DNA from: Lachnospiraceae bacterium UBA7598
GTDB taxonomy: Bacteria; Bacillota; Clostridia; Lachnospirales; Lachnospiraceae
Assembly (NCBI GenBank): GCA_002474415.1
Contig: DLQV01000236.1
Span: 1-5,434, forward strand
Direction of reading: 5' to 3'
DNA length: 5,434 bases
The translations under genes were made by a program, and so were the position numbers. This document shows, in pieces, positions 1 through 4,732 of this stretch (position 1 is the first letter of the stretch; each line of letters opens with the position of its first letter). The notes beneath the pieces are model-generated. The model was not told where the DNA came from and did not search any database. It saw only the letters and a program-made list of their open reading frames with translations.

Positions 1-209
1 ACCACTTCCTCCAGTGTGTACGGAGAAAGCGAATAGATTCCCGGAAGGTCGGTGATAATTACGCCGTCGTGTTTTTTCAGGCGACCTTCTTTTTTCTCCA
101 CCGTAACACCCGGCCAGTTTCCTACAAACTGATTGGAACCGGTCAGTGCATTAAATAATGTTGTTTTTCCGCAGTTCGGGTTTCCTGCCAATGCAATTTT
201 CACTGCCAT
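1..209 (-). CDS. feoB: FeoB ferrous iron transporter, N-terminal part of the G domain (runs off the window)
   Basis: FeoB is the inner-membrane Fe(II) permease, with a cytosolic GTPase domain at its N-terminus. Only the first 69 codons are here, plus two bases of the next. They show the G-protein signature: the G1 P-loop GNPNCGKTT (residues 9-17), the [10 protein letters not shown] switch I/G2 segment (31-40), and G3 DLPG (54-57). The NWPGVTVE segment is typical of FeoB rather than of other small GTPases. The ATG at 209-207 is preceded by GAGGAG with a short spacer of about 4 nt. The G domain begins within a few residues of this start, as in other FeoB proteins, so the start is convincing. 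The transmembrane half lies beyond position 1. It follows two feoA genes on the same strand, separated by a 127-bp gap that carries its own operator-like site. Confidence 0.97.
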   Translation of the reverse strand, partial: MAVKIALAGNPNCGKTTLFNALTGSNQFVGNWPGVTVEKKEGRLKKHDGVIITDLPGIYSLSPYTLEEV

Positions 210-303
210 AATTCTCCTCTTTTCTGTGCTGGCGCACGATTTTGTTTTATCTGCCTTGCCCAAATTTGAAGTTGCTACTTTTTATCAGTATTCACTAGTT
301 TTT

Positions 304-319
304 GTAAGTATATACTAAC
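304..319. promoter_or_regulatory. Operator-like inverted repeat upstream of feoB
   Basis: On the minus strand the site reads GTTAGTATATACTTAC, an inverted repeat with one mismatched pair. It differs from the feoA operator at 854-869 at only two of 16 positions. A TATACT hexamer lies at the same place within it (312-307 on the minus strand) and could act as a -10 box, but the sequence 17 bp upstream is only a T run, so an independent feoB promoter is uncertain. A much weaker copy (ATCAGTATTCACTAGT, 284-299) is centred exactly 20 bp away, about two helical turns. That spacing would suit paired dimer binding, but the match is only 10 of 16. The likely role is iron-responsive control of feoB; this is inference. 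Confidence 0.6.
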
Positions 320-336
320 CAAGCAACAAAAAAAAT

Positions 337-558
337 TTACTCTACCTGAATCATTTCAGCATCGACTTTACGCAGAGACAATTCGTAGCCTCTTACGGTA
401 ACTTCCACCGGATCTCCGAGCGGAGCTACTTTACGGACGTAAATCTCTACGCCTTTGGTAATTCCCATGTCCATGATACGGCGTTTTACCGGGCCTTCGC
501 CTGTCAGCTTTGTCACTTTGACAGTCTCGCCAACTTTTGCATCTTTTAATGTCTTCAT
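337..558 (-). CDS. feoA: FeoA family protein, second copy (canonical type)
   Basis: A 73-residue SH3-like FeoA domain protein, the usual size for stand-alone FeoA. It shows the family pattern: an N-terminal hydrophilic strand (LKDAKVGETVKVTKL), the helix segment VKRRIMDMGITKGVEI (residues 24-39), and the closing strands VEVTVRGYELSLRKVDAEMI. FeoA is a small cytosolic partner thought to bind FeoB and support Fe(II) uptake. The ATG at 558-556 is preceded by AAAGGGA with a normal spacer. It starts 13 bp after the stop of the other feoA, so the two are surely co-transcribed. A run of eight T follows the stop codon, but no convincing stem directly precedes it, so I do not call a terminator. The feoB operator lies about 20 bp beyond the stop. 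Confidence 0.95.
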   Translation of the reverse strand: MKTLKDAKVGETVKVTKLTGEGPVKRRIMDMGITKGVEIYVRKVAPLGDPVEVTVRGYELSLRKVDAEMIQVE

Positions 559-571
559 CGCTGTTCCCTTT

Positions 572-784
572 CTAAATCATTATTTTATTTGCCATATCTT
601 TGCCGATTGCAACACGTGCTTCCTTTACATTTACAATCATGTTGCCATCCGTTTCAGATATCACAGTCACTTTTCCCCCGACAACAAAACCAAGATTCTC
701 AAGGTGGCGTCTTGTCTCTTCTCTTCCACCAATTTTCTTGATTTCATTCTCTTCTCCTGCTTTGCACATTGTTAAAGGCATCAT
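572..784 (-). CDS. feoA: FeoA family protein, first copy (divergent type)
   Basis: A 70-residue FeoA-domain protein. Recognisable parts are the helix segment ETRRHLENLGFVVGGKVTVI (residues 23-42) and the C-terminal strand INVNV-like segment followed by ARVAIGKDMANKIMI, which ends in the typical A-x-x-I-x-V/I pattern. It shares little sequence with the feoA immediately downstream. It therefore belongs to a different FeoA subgroup and is not a recent duplicate. The ATG at 784-782 has a perfect AGGAGG (798-793) with an 8-nt spacer. A second ATG follows at once, so either could serve, but the first is best placed. It is the first gene of the feo transcript, under the promoter and operator at 854-885. 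The role is presumed to be assisting FeoB; whether the two FeoA proteins have separate jobs is unknown. Confidence 0.93.
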   Translation of the reverse strand: MMPLTMCKAGEENEIKKIGGREETRRHLENLGFVVGGKVTVISETDGNMIVNVKEARVAIGKDMANKIMI

Positions 785-792
785 AAAAACAA

Positions 793-798
793 CCTCCT
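793..798 (-). promoter_or_regulatory. Ribosome binding site of the first feoA
   Basis: A perfect AGGAGG on the minus strand, 8 nt before the ATG at 784. It decides the start and predicts efficient translation of the first gene of the feo operon. Confidence 0.85.
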
Positions 799-853
799 AA
801 TTTCTGCCGCGTGCAAGCGACTTTATTGAGAATCATTTCCATCTCTTACGTCA

Positions 854-869
854 GTTAGTATATGCTAAC
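854..869. promoter_or_regulatory. Iron-regulon operator candidate upstream of feoA
   Basis: The plus strand reads GTTAGTATATGCTAAC, an inverted repeat with 5-bp perfect outer arms (GTTAG/CTAAC) and one mismatched inner pair. It covers the whole -10 hexamer (862-857) of the feoA promoter, the classic position for a repressor that blocks RNA polymerase. The same GTTAG-N6-CTAAC core is found in front of DUF3793 and, with one change, in front of feoB. An iron-sensing repressor of the DtxR/MntR or Fur type is the obvious candidate class, but the site is not a textbook match to either box and no such regulator is encoded in this window. Confidence 0.75.
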
Positions 870-885
870 GTCCATAAGTTGTCAA
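857..885 (-). promoter_or_regulatory. feoA-feoA-feoB promoter (sigma-A type)
   Basis: On the minus strand there is a perfect -35 TTGACA (885-880), a 17-bp spacer, and a -10 TATACT (862-857; five of six consensus bases). Transcription should begin near 850, giving a leader of about 65 nt before the first feoA. The -10 lies inside the inverted repeat at 854-869, so this strong promoter is probably held off by a repressor when iron is sufficient. Confidence 0.85.
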
Positions 886-919
886 TAACAAAATAATATT
901 TTTTCAGCTTATCCGACAT

Positions 920-966
920 TTTTCTTACTGAGTTCTCATATGCCAGCACATAAAATTTTCTTACTG
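920..966. repeat. Short direct repeat downstream of the flavodoxin gene
   Basis: The 11-mer TTTTCTTACTG occurs at 920-930 and again at 956-966, a 36-bp offset, between the flavodoxin stop and the feo promoter. No terminator hairpin with a T run is visible in this stretch, so read-through from flavodoxin into feo is possible. The meaning of the repeat is unknown; it may be chance. Confidence 0.4.
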
Positions 967-1398
967 CTATGCGTTCGCAAGCGCTTTTCCAAGTGCTTTA
1001 CACTGTTCAATTGCATCGGCATCCGGAGCTTCCTGACAAATCACACCTTCTCCTCCCACAATCGTTGCGCCGGCTCCGCTCATACGTGCTTCCCAGTCAC
1101 GCATCCACTGTCCGTCTCCCCATCCATAAGAGCCAAACAATCCAATTTTCTTTCCAGAAGCAAATCCTTCCACATCTGCGACAAATGGTTCCATCTCGCT
1201 TTCTTCGAGTACCTCTGCTCCCATGGCAGGACATCCCAATGCAAATACGCCCTCTCCCTTTAACTCATCAATATTCATATCACTGACAAATACAGCTTCT
1301 GCCTCCTTGCCTGCTTCTTTAATTCCTTCCACAATGGCATTTGCCATGCTCTCTGTGTTTCCACCCTGTGTCCAAAATACAACTGAAATCTTGCTCAT
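967..1398 (-). CDS. Short-chain flavodoxin
   Basis: A 143-residue flavodoxin, an FMN-binding electron carrier that substitutes for ferredoxin under iron limitation. The phosphate-binding loop is WTQGGNTESMANAI (residues 9-22). The loop GCPAMGAEVLEE (55-66) and the segment GSYGWGDGQWMRDWEARM (89-106) supply the residues that pack on the flavin ring. The latter closely resembles my recollection of the Clostridium beijerinckii flavodoxin. Length fits the short-chain class. The ATG at 1398-1396 follows AAAGGAGAG with a good spacer. It begins 21 bp after the DUF3793 stop, so both are probably read from the promoter at 2103-2132. Its place beside feo genes, under the same operator type, fits an iron-sparing function. 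The redox partner cannot be told from the window. Confidence 0.96.
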   Translation of the reverse strand: MSKISVVFWTQGGNTESMANAIVEGIKEAGKEAEAVFVSDMNIDELKGEGVFALGCPAMGAEVLEESEMEPFVADVEGFASGKKIGLFGSYGWGDGQWMRDWEARMSGAGATIVGGEGVICQEAPDADAIEQCKALGKALANA

Positions 1399-1419
1399 TT
1401 TAAACTCTCCTTTTCTTTT

Positions 1420-2067
1420 TTATGATGCATACTGGCAGTCACAATCCAACAGCCGCCAGATTTCTGCATTACTGCACATTGCAATAATTTCCTCTATACG
1501 CATTCCATAAGATAAAAACTGGATCAGTTTTTCCCTGGAATGTTCATATTTCTGGAACAGCTGAATTTTTTCATGTGGTCTGTCATATACTTTCCAGTAC
1601 CCCGAATACAAATAGTTTCTCCCCTGGTTATGAATGAATCCTTTCACATCCTCTGGCGGATATCCAAGCAAAAGTCCCATCTCATGCGGAAAATCTTTCT
1701 TTTCTTTCAGATACTGCTGATAATGTGTGCGAAATACTGGCAATACCTGTTTTAAGTTTGTGTCGATATAGCCAATTTCATGTAACAATGCGCGTACACT
1801 TTCTCTGGAAAAAAATTTTTCCAGGCGTTCCTGATGATATAAAAAGACCGTAATCTTCCCTGCATGGATTCCCAACGGATAAATCGACAGATCACTTTCT
1901 TTAAAAATATTTTTCATACGCTGGTAATCCTGCTTTCCGATATTCAGCAGATTTGATTCTTTTAATCCCGTAATCAATGGTGCACACTGAAACGCAATCT
2001 GAAGTTCGATCTCATCGCCACGCAGTTTTCGCATGATTTCCCAGGTTTCTCTGCTCAAGTCCGTCAC
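1420..2067 (-). CDS. DUF3793 family protein, candidate member of the iron regulon
   Basis: About 215 residues, function unknown. I recognise the DUF3793 family by FQCAPLITGLKESNLL (residues 26-41), FPHEMGLLLGYPPEDVKGF (126-144) and YSGYWKVYDRP (154-164). The protein is soluble, with no signal peptide or membrane helix. Four Cys are present, three near the C-terminus (MCSNA, then CDC at 209-211), which could suggest metal or redox chemistry; this is conjecture. The start is uncertain. The GTG at 2067-2065 has AAGGA only 4 nt upstream, while a TTG at 2058-2056 follows GGGGTGA at a better distance. Conserved family sequence starts near residue 20, so both are possible. It heads a transcript with flavodoxin 21 bp downstream and has the best copy of the shared operator directly in front. 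A role in iron limitation is inferred from this context only. Confidence 0.9.
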   Translation of the reverse strand: MTDLSRETWEIMRKLRGDEIELQIAFQCAPLITGLKESNLLNIGKQDYQRMKNIFKESDLSIYPLGIHAGKITVFLYHQERLEKFFSRESVRALLHEIGYIDTNLKQVLPVFRTHYQQYLKEKKDFPHEMGLLLGYPPEDVKGFIHNQGRNYLYSGYWKVYDRPHEKIQLFQKYEHSREKLIQFLSYGMRIEEIIAMCSNAEIWRLLDCDCQYAS

Positions 2068-2070
2068 CCC

Positions 2071-2102
2071 TTCCTTAAGTTAGTTATCTCTAACTTAAGG
2101 AA
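2071..2102. promoter_or_regulatory. Operator in front of DUF3793 with perfect 13-bp arms
   Basis: A 32-bp inverted repeat. The arms TTCCTTAAGTTAG (2071-2083) and CTAACTTAAGGAA (2090-2102) are perfectly complementary around a 6-bp centre. The inner 16 bp has the GTTAG-N6-CTAAC core seen upstream of feoA, here with extended arms. It starts directly after the -10 box and covers the expected transcription start, so a bound protein would block initiation. The promoter-distal arm also holds the AAGGA ribosome binding sequence of DUF3793, and part of the repeat could fold in the mRNA leader (AAGTTAG/CTAACTT). A DNA operator is the simplest reading because the core recurs at the other iron genes without the long arms. 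Confidence 0.78.
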
Positions 2103-2132
2103 AGAATACACGAAAATGCAGGCTCCCGTCAA
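2103..2132 (-). promoter_or_regulatory. Promoter of the DUF3793-flavodoxin operon
   Basis: On the minus strand the -35 is TTGACG (2132-2127; five of six) and the -10 is TATTCT (2108-2103; four of six), with an 18-bp spacer. The start should fall near 2096, inside the operator. The -35 lies in the loop of the lysR terminator hairpin, so the two elements share DNA. The weaker -10 and the longer spacer suggest lower basal activity than the feoA promoter. Confidence 0.6.
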
Positions 2133-2141
2133 GAGCCTGCA
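2113..2141 (-). terminator. Rho-independent terminator after lysR
   Basis: Perfect 9-bp arms TGCAGGCTC (2117-2125) and GAGCCTGCA (2133-2141) enclose a 7-nt loop. On the minus strand TTTT follows before the tract breaks. It lies 17 bp after the lysR stop and would end the thiC-lysR transcript. The T tract is short, so termination may be incomplete, and some read-through into the DUF3793 operon is possible. Confidence 0.75.
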
Positions 2142-2158
2142 CTGATATTTTTTATCAT

Positions 2159-3067
2159 TTATATTTTATTTTGTGTGTATCTGACCAGAGCATCCCGGTA
2201 AATGGCGCCTAACCGGCTTGGCAGAACCTTTTTGTGCGTCACTGTGCCGATATGCATATCCCCCTGTGCTTCTAATGGAACAGCAACAATATTCTCTCCA
2301 TTTAATTCTTCGTCGATCACCCCACTGCAGATGGTATAACCATTCAGGCCAATCAACAGATTAAACAGTGTCGCCCGGTCCCTGACACGGATATTTTTCG
2401 GCCGGTCCACGGTGCTGAATATCTCCTCAGAGAAATAAAAAGAATTGTGTTCTCCCTGTTCAAAAGAAAGATACGGGTATGGCTCTAATTCCTCTATCGT
2501 TACAGATTTCTTGTGTGACAACGGATTTCTGGTACTCACAAAAATATGTGGTTTTGCCACAAAAAGTTCCGTAAACACAAGATCATGTTCTTTGATCAGC
2601 TTTTCAAGAACCGTACGGTTAAAATCATTCAGATAGAGAATCCCGATCTCACTTTTCATCTGCGCGACATCCTCTATGATTTCATATGTCTGGGTTTCCC
2701 GCAGACAGAAATCATATTTTTCACTTCCGTACTGTTCAATCAGCTCCACAAATGCATTGACTGCAAACGAATAGTGCTGGGTGGAAACACTAAACTCCTG
2801 CTTCCGCCCAGCCTTTTTCTTATAAGTTTCCTCCAGCAGCGCCGCCTGCTCCAATACCTGTCTGGCATACCCTAAAAATGTCTCACCCTCTTTGGATATG
2901 ACAATTCCGCGGTTTGTCCGTTCAAAGATGGTAATCCCCATCTCCTTTTCCAGCTCTTTGACCGCTTTGGTCAGACTCGGCTGTGAAATAAATAATTTTT
3001 TTGCCGCGTCACTGATTGTCCCGGTCTGAGCGACGGTTGTAACGTATTTCAGCTGCTGTAAAGTCAT
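2159..3067 (-). CDS. LysR-type transcriptional regulator
   Basis: 302 residues, the normal LysR length. The N-terminal winged helix-turn-helix begins MTLQQLKYVTTVAQTGTISD. The recognition region AAKKLFISQPSLTKAVKELE (residues 21-40) and the wing GITIFERTNRGIVISKEG (44-61) match the family closely. A linker helix (about 62-85) leads to the two-lobed effector domain (about 92-295). The ATG at 3067-3065 follows AGGAGG (3080-3075) with a 7-nt spacer. It begins 11 bp after thiC stops, and its ribosome binding site overlaps the thiC stop codon, so it is translated and probably regulated with thiC. No divergent partner gene is next to it, so the usual LysR rule for guessing the target does not apply. 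Target and inducer are unknown; a thiamine link is inferred only from co-transcription. Confidence 0.95.
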   Translation of the reverse strand: MTLQQLKYVTTVAQTGTISDAAKKLFISQPSLTKAVKELEKEMGITIFERTNRGIVISKEGETFLGYARQVLEQAALLEETYKKKAGRKQEFSVSTQHYSFAVNAFVELIEQYGSEKYDFCLRETQTYEIIEDVAQMKSEIGILYLNDFNRTVLEKLIKEHDLVFTELFVAKPHIFVSTRNPLSHKKSVTIEELEPYPYLSFEQGEHNSFYFSEEIFSTVDRPKNIRVRDRATLFNLLIGLNGYTICSGVIDEELNGENIVAVPLEAQGDMHIGTVTHKKVLPSRLGAIYRDALVRYTQNKI

Positions 3068-3074
3068 AAAACAT

Positions 3075-3080
3075 CCTCCT
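3075..3080 (-). promoter_or_regulatory. lysR ribosome binding site overlapping the thiC stop codon
   Basis: AGGAGG at 3080-3075 on the minus strand shares two bases with the thiC TAG (3081-3079). Ribosomes finishing thiC stop on the lysR binding site, which suggests translational coupling. Confidence 0.8.
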
Positions 3081-4383
3081 ATAAGATGTCAATATACTCT
3101 CCATTCAATGCTTTGTTCATACTGCGGACCGCACAGAATTTACCACACATGGAACAGGTATCATCCTGTTCCGGTGCACGATCTGCACGGATGGATTTTG
3201 CTGTCTCCGGGTCCATGGCACATGCCCACTGTGCTTCCCAGTCCAGTACTCTTCTTGCATCTGCCATTTTATTGTCCATCTCCATGGCACCCGGTACATG
3301 CTTTGCGATATCTGCCGCATGTGCAGCAATCTTTGATGCCATGATTCCCTGTTTGACATCCTCTACATTTGGAAGTGCCAGATGCTCTGCCGGTGTCACA
3401 TAGCAGAGGAACGCTGCACCATTGGCTGCCGCAATGGCCCCGCCGATGGCAGAAGTAATATGATCATATCCCGGTGCAATATCTGTCACCAGAGGTCCTA
3501 ATACATAGAACGGTGCTCCCATACAGATCGTCTGCTGAATCTTCATGTTTGCGGCAATCTGATCCATCGGCATATGTCCCGGTCCTTCTACCATAACCTG
3601 TACATCTTTTTCCCATGCACGTTTGGTCAGTTCTCCCAGACGGACAAGTTCCTCTATCTGGCATACATCCGAAGCATCTGCCAGACATCCCGGACGGCAG
3701 GCATCTCCCAAAGAAATCGTCACATCATACTCCCGGCAGATGTCAAGAATTTCATCATAATATTCATAGAATGGATTTTCTTCCCCTGTCATGGTCATCC
3801 ACGCAAATACCAAAGAGCCGCCACGAGATACAATATTCATTTTACGCTTGTGGTTTTTGATCTGATCGATTGTTTTTCTGGTAATGCCACAATGAAGTGT
3901 GACAAAGTCCACCCCATCTTCCGCATGCAGACGTACGACATCAATAAAATCTTTTGCGGTAAGTGTCGCCAGGTCTCTCTGATAGTGTATCACAGAATCA
4001 TATACCGGTACAGTACCAATCATTGCCGGACATTCCGATGTCAGTTTTCTGCGGAATCCGGTCGTATCTCCATGGGAAGACAGATCCATAATCGCATCTG
4101 CTCCCATATCCACTGCCGCCATTACTTTCTGCATTTCAATATCATAATCTTTCCAGTCTCTGGATACTCCGAGATTGACATTGATTTTGGTCCGGAGCAT
4201 GGAGCCCACTCCCTGTGGATCCAGGCACTTATGGTTTTTATTTGCACAGATGGCAACTTTTCCGGCTGCTACCAGCGGCATCAGCTGTTCTACGCTCATG
4301 CGTTCCTTCTGTGCAACTTTCTTTAATTCTTCTGTTACAATTCCTTTTCTTGCAGCTTCCATCTGCGTTTTGTATTCTCTCAT
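3079..4383 (-). CDS. thiC: Phosphomethylpyrimidine synthase ThiC
   Basis: ThiC rearranges aminoimidazole ribotide to HMP-phosphate, the pyrimidine half of thiamine, using a [4Fe-4S] cluster and S-adenosylmethionine. The protein is 434 residues: the short bacterial/archaeal form, lacking the N-terminal extension of the roughly 630-residue E. coli enzyme. Visible motifs are RTKINVNLG (64-72), MDLSSHGD (99-106), LHCGIT (163-168), SRGGS (186-190), EGPGH (266-270), [16 protein letters not shown] (294-309) and PAEHL (331-335). The cluster motif CSMCGKFC has Cys 410, 413 and 417, spaced CX2CX3C rather than the CX2CX4C I recall for E. coli. The frame stays open upstream to 4443, but that part would be translated terminator sequence. 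The ATG at 4383-4381 follows AAGGGAG with a 7-nt spacer and opens with the expected ThiC N-terminus. It is controlled by the TPP riboswitch upstream. Confidence 0.98.
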   Translation of the reverse strand: MREYKTQMEAARKGIVTEELKKVAQKERMSVEQLMPLVAAGKVAICANKNHKCLDPQGVGSMLRTKINVNLGVSRDWKDYDIEMQKVMAAVDMGADAIMDLSSHGDTTGFRRKLTSECPAMIGTVPVYDSVIHYQRDLATLTAKDFIDVVRLHAEDGVDFVTLHCGITRKTIDQIKNHKRKMNIVSRGGSLVFAWMTMTGEENPFYEYYDEILDICREYDVTISLGDACRPGCLADASDVCQIEELVRLGELTKRAWEKDVQVMVEGPGHMPMDQIAANMKIQQTICMGAPFYVLGPLVTDIAPGYDHITSAIGGAIAAANGAAFLCYVTPAEHLALPNVEDVKQGIMASKIAAHAADIAKHVPGAMEMDNKMADARRVLDWEAQWACAMDPETAKSIRADRAPEQDDTCSMCGKFCAVRSMNKALNGEYIDIL

Positions 4384-4418
4384 TGGTTTCTCCCTTCCTG
4401 TGTAAAACAAAAACCTGC

Positions 4419-4458
4419 AAAAATAAAAAAAGCACACGTACAATGCTTATACGTATGC
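4419..4458 (-). terminator. Expression-platform terminator of the thiC riboswitch
   Basis: In minus-strand RNA a 12-bp stem forms between 4458-4447 (GCAUACGUAUAA) and 4443-4432 (UUGUACGUGUGC), with a 3-nt loop and two G-U pairs. Seven U, one A and five U follow (4431-4419). This is a strong intrinsic terminator between the aptamer and the thiC start, so ligand-bound aptamer should end transcription. A possible antiterminator pairing is AUAAUGC in the aptamer (4491-4485) with GCAUUGU (4446-4440), seven pairs with one G-U. That would open both structures when TPP is absent; this part is inferred. Confidence 0.9.
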
Positions 4459-4473
4459 GGTAAATTCCATTTT

Positions 4474-4556
4474 TCCCTACGTTGGCATTATCCAAATCAG
4501 GTTACAGGTCAAAGCAATACAGCTTACTCTCAGCCTTCTTTCCGAAAGCTCCCTTA
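4474..4556 (-). ncRNA. TPP riboswitch (THI element) upstream of thiC
   Basis: The minus strand carries the conserved aptamer blocks in the right order. These are AGGGAGC (near 4554-4548), the P3 hairpin CTTTCGGAAAG, the TPP pyrimidine-binding GGCTGAGAG, then ACCTGATTTGGATAATGCCAACG and GTAGGGA (ending at 4474). The TTGG/CCAA pair replaces the more usual CTGG/CCAG while keeping the stem. A small optional hairpin (AAGC...GCTT) sits between the P3 region and the ACCTGAT block. I could not find a strong closing P1 stem beyond AGGG/TAGGGA, so the outer limits are approximate. It binds thiamine pyrophosphate and, with the terminator just downstream, should repress thiC and the coupled lysR when thiamine is plentiful. 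Confidence 0.96.
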
Positions 4557-4579
4557 TTGTGTATTTTTAAATCCAGTTC

Positions 4580-4608
4580 ATTATCATATAATCCATGGAT
4601 ACTGTCAA
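4580..4608 (-). promoter_or_regulatory. thiC-lysR promoter
   Basis: On the minus strand there is a perfect -35 TTGACA (4608-4603), a 17-bp spacer, and a -10 GATAAT (4585-4580; five of six). The start is expected near 4573, giving a leader of about 190 nt that contains the riboswitch and terminator. The 10-bp palindrome ATCCATGGAT (4591-4600) lies wholly in the spacer. Confidence 0.85.
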
Positions 4609-4660
4609 TATTTTTATTTAAAGTTTTCATAAAAATACATAAAATTTACAAAAATGGAGA

Positions 4661-4689
4661 TTTTCATTTTCCATCTTTTACGTTATAAT
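4661..4689 (+). promoter_or_regulatory. Promoter of the divergent membrane-protein gene
   Basis: A perfect -10 TATAAT at 4684-4689, with a -35-like TTTTCA at 4661-4666 (four of six) and a 17-bp spacer. The start is expected near 4696, about 37 nt before the ATG. It lies back to back with the thiC promoter in very AT-rich DNA, and their -35 boxes are about 50 bp apart. Confidence 0.7.
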
Positions 4690-4732
4690 GAAACCATTAG
4701 GCATACATTCGATTTTATGGAGATTACCTGCT

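Noticed and set aside
133..318. Plus-strand open frame of 61 codons across the feoB start
   Set aside because: It overlaps the conserved FeoB G1 motif on the other strand and runs through the feoB operator region. No family resemblance.
271..327. Inverted repeat GTTGCT (271-276) and AGCAAC (322-327) around the feoB operator
   Set aside because: Arms of 6 bp separated by about 45 bp are expected by chance and do not extend.
346..359. Hairpin CTGAA/TTCAG near the end of the second feoA, with a T8 run further on, as a terminator
   Set aside because: The stem is only 5 bp and lies about 10 nt before the T run, inside the coding end, so it is too weak and badly placed for an intrinsic terminator.
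854..869. Reading the GTTAG-N6-CTAAC sites as binding sites of the LysR protein in this window (T-N11-A rule)
   Set aside because: T-N11-A is too loose to be evidence. None of the sites precedes thiC or lysR, and all three precede iron genes.
3574..4326. Plus-strand open frame of 250 codons inside thiC
   Set aside because: It is the complement of a highly conserved thiC reading frame, with unnatural Cys/His/Ile-rich composition and no ribosome binding site of note.
4384..4443. Twenty extra N-terminal codons in frame upstream of thiC
   Set aside because: They lie in the terminator hairpin and its T run, lack a ribosome binding site, and are unlike ThiC. The ATG at 4383 has a good AAGGGAG and the normal N-terminus.
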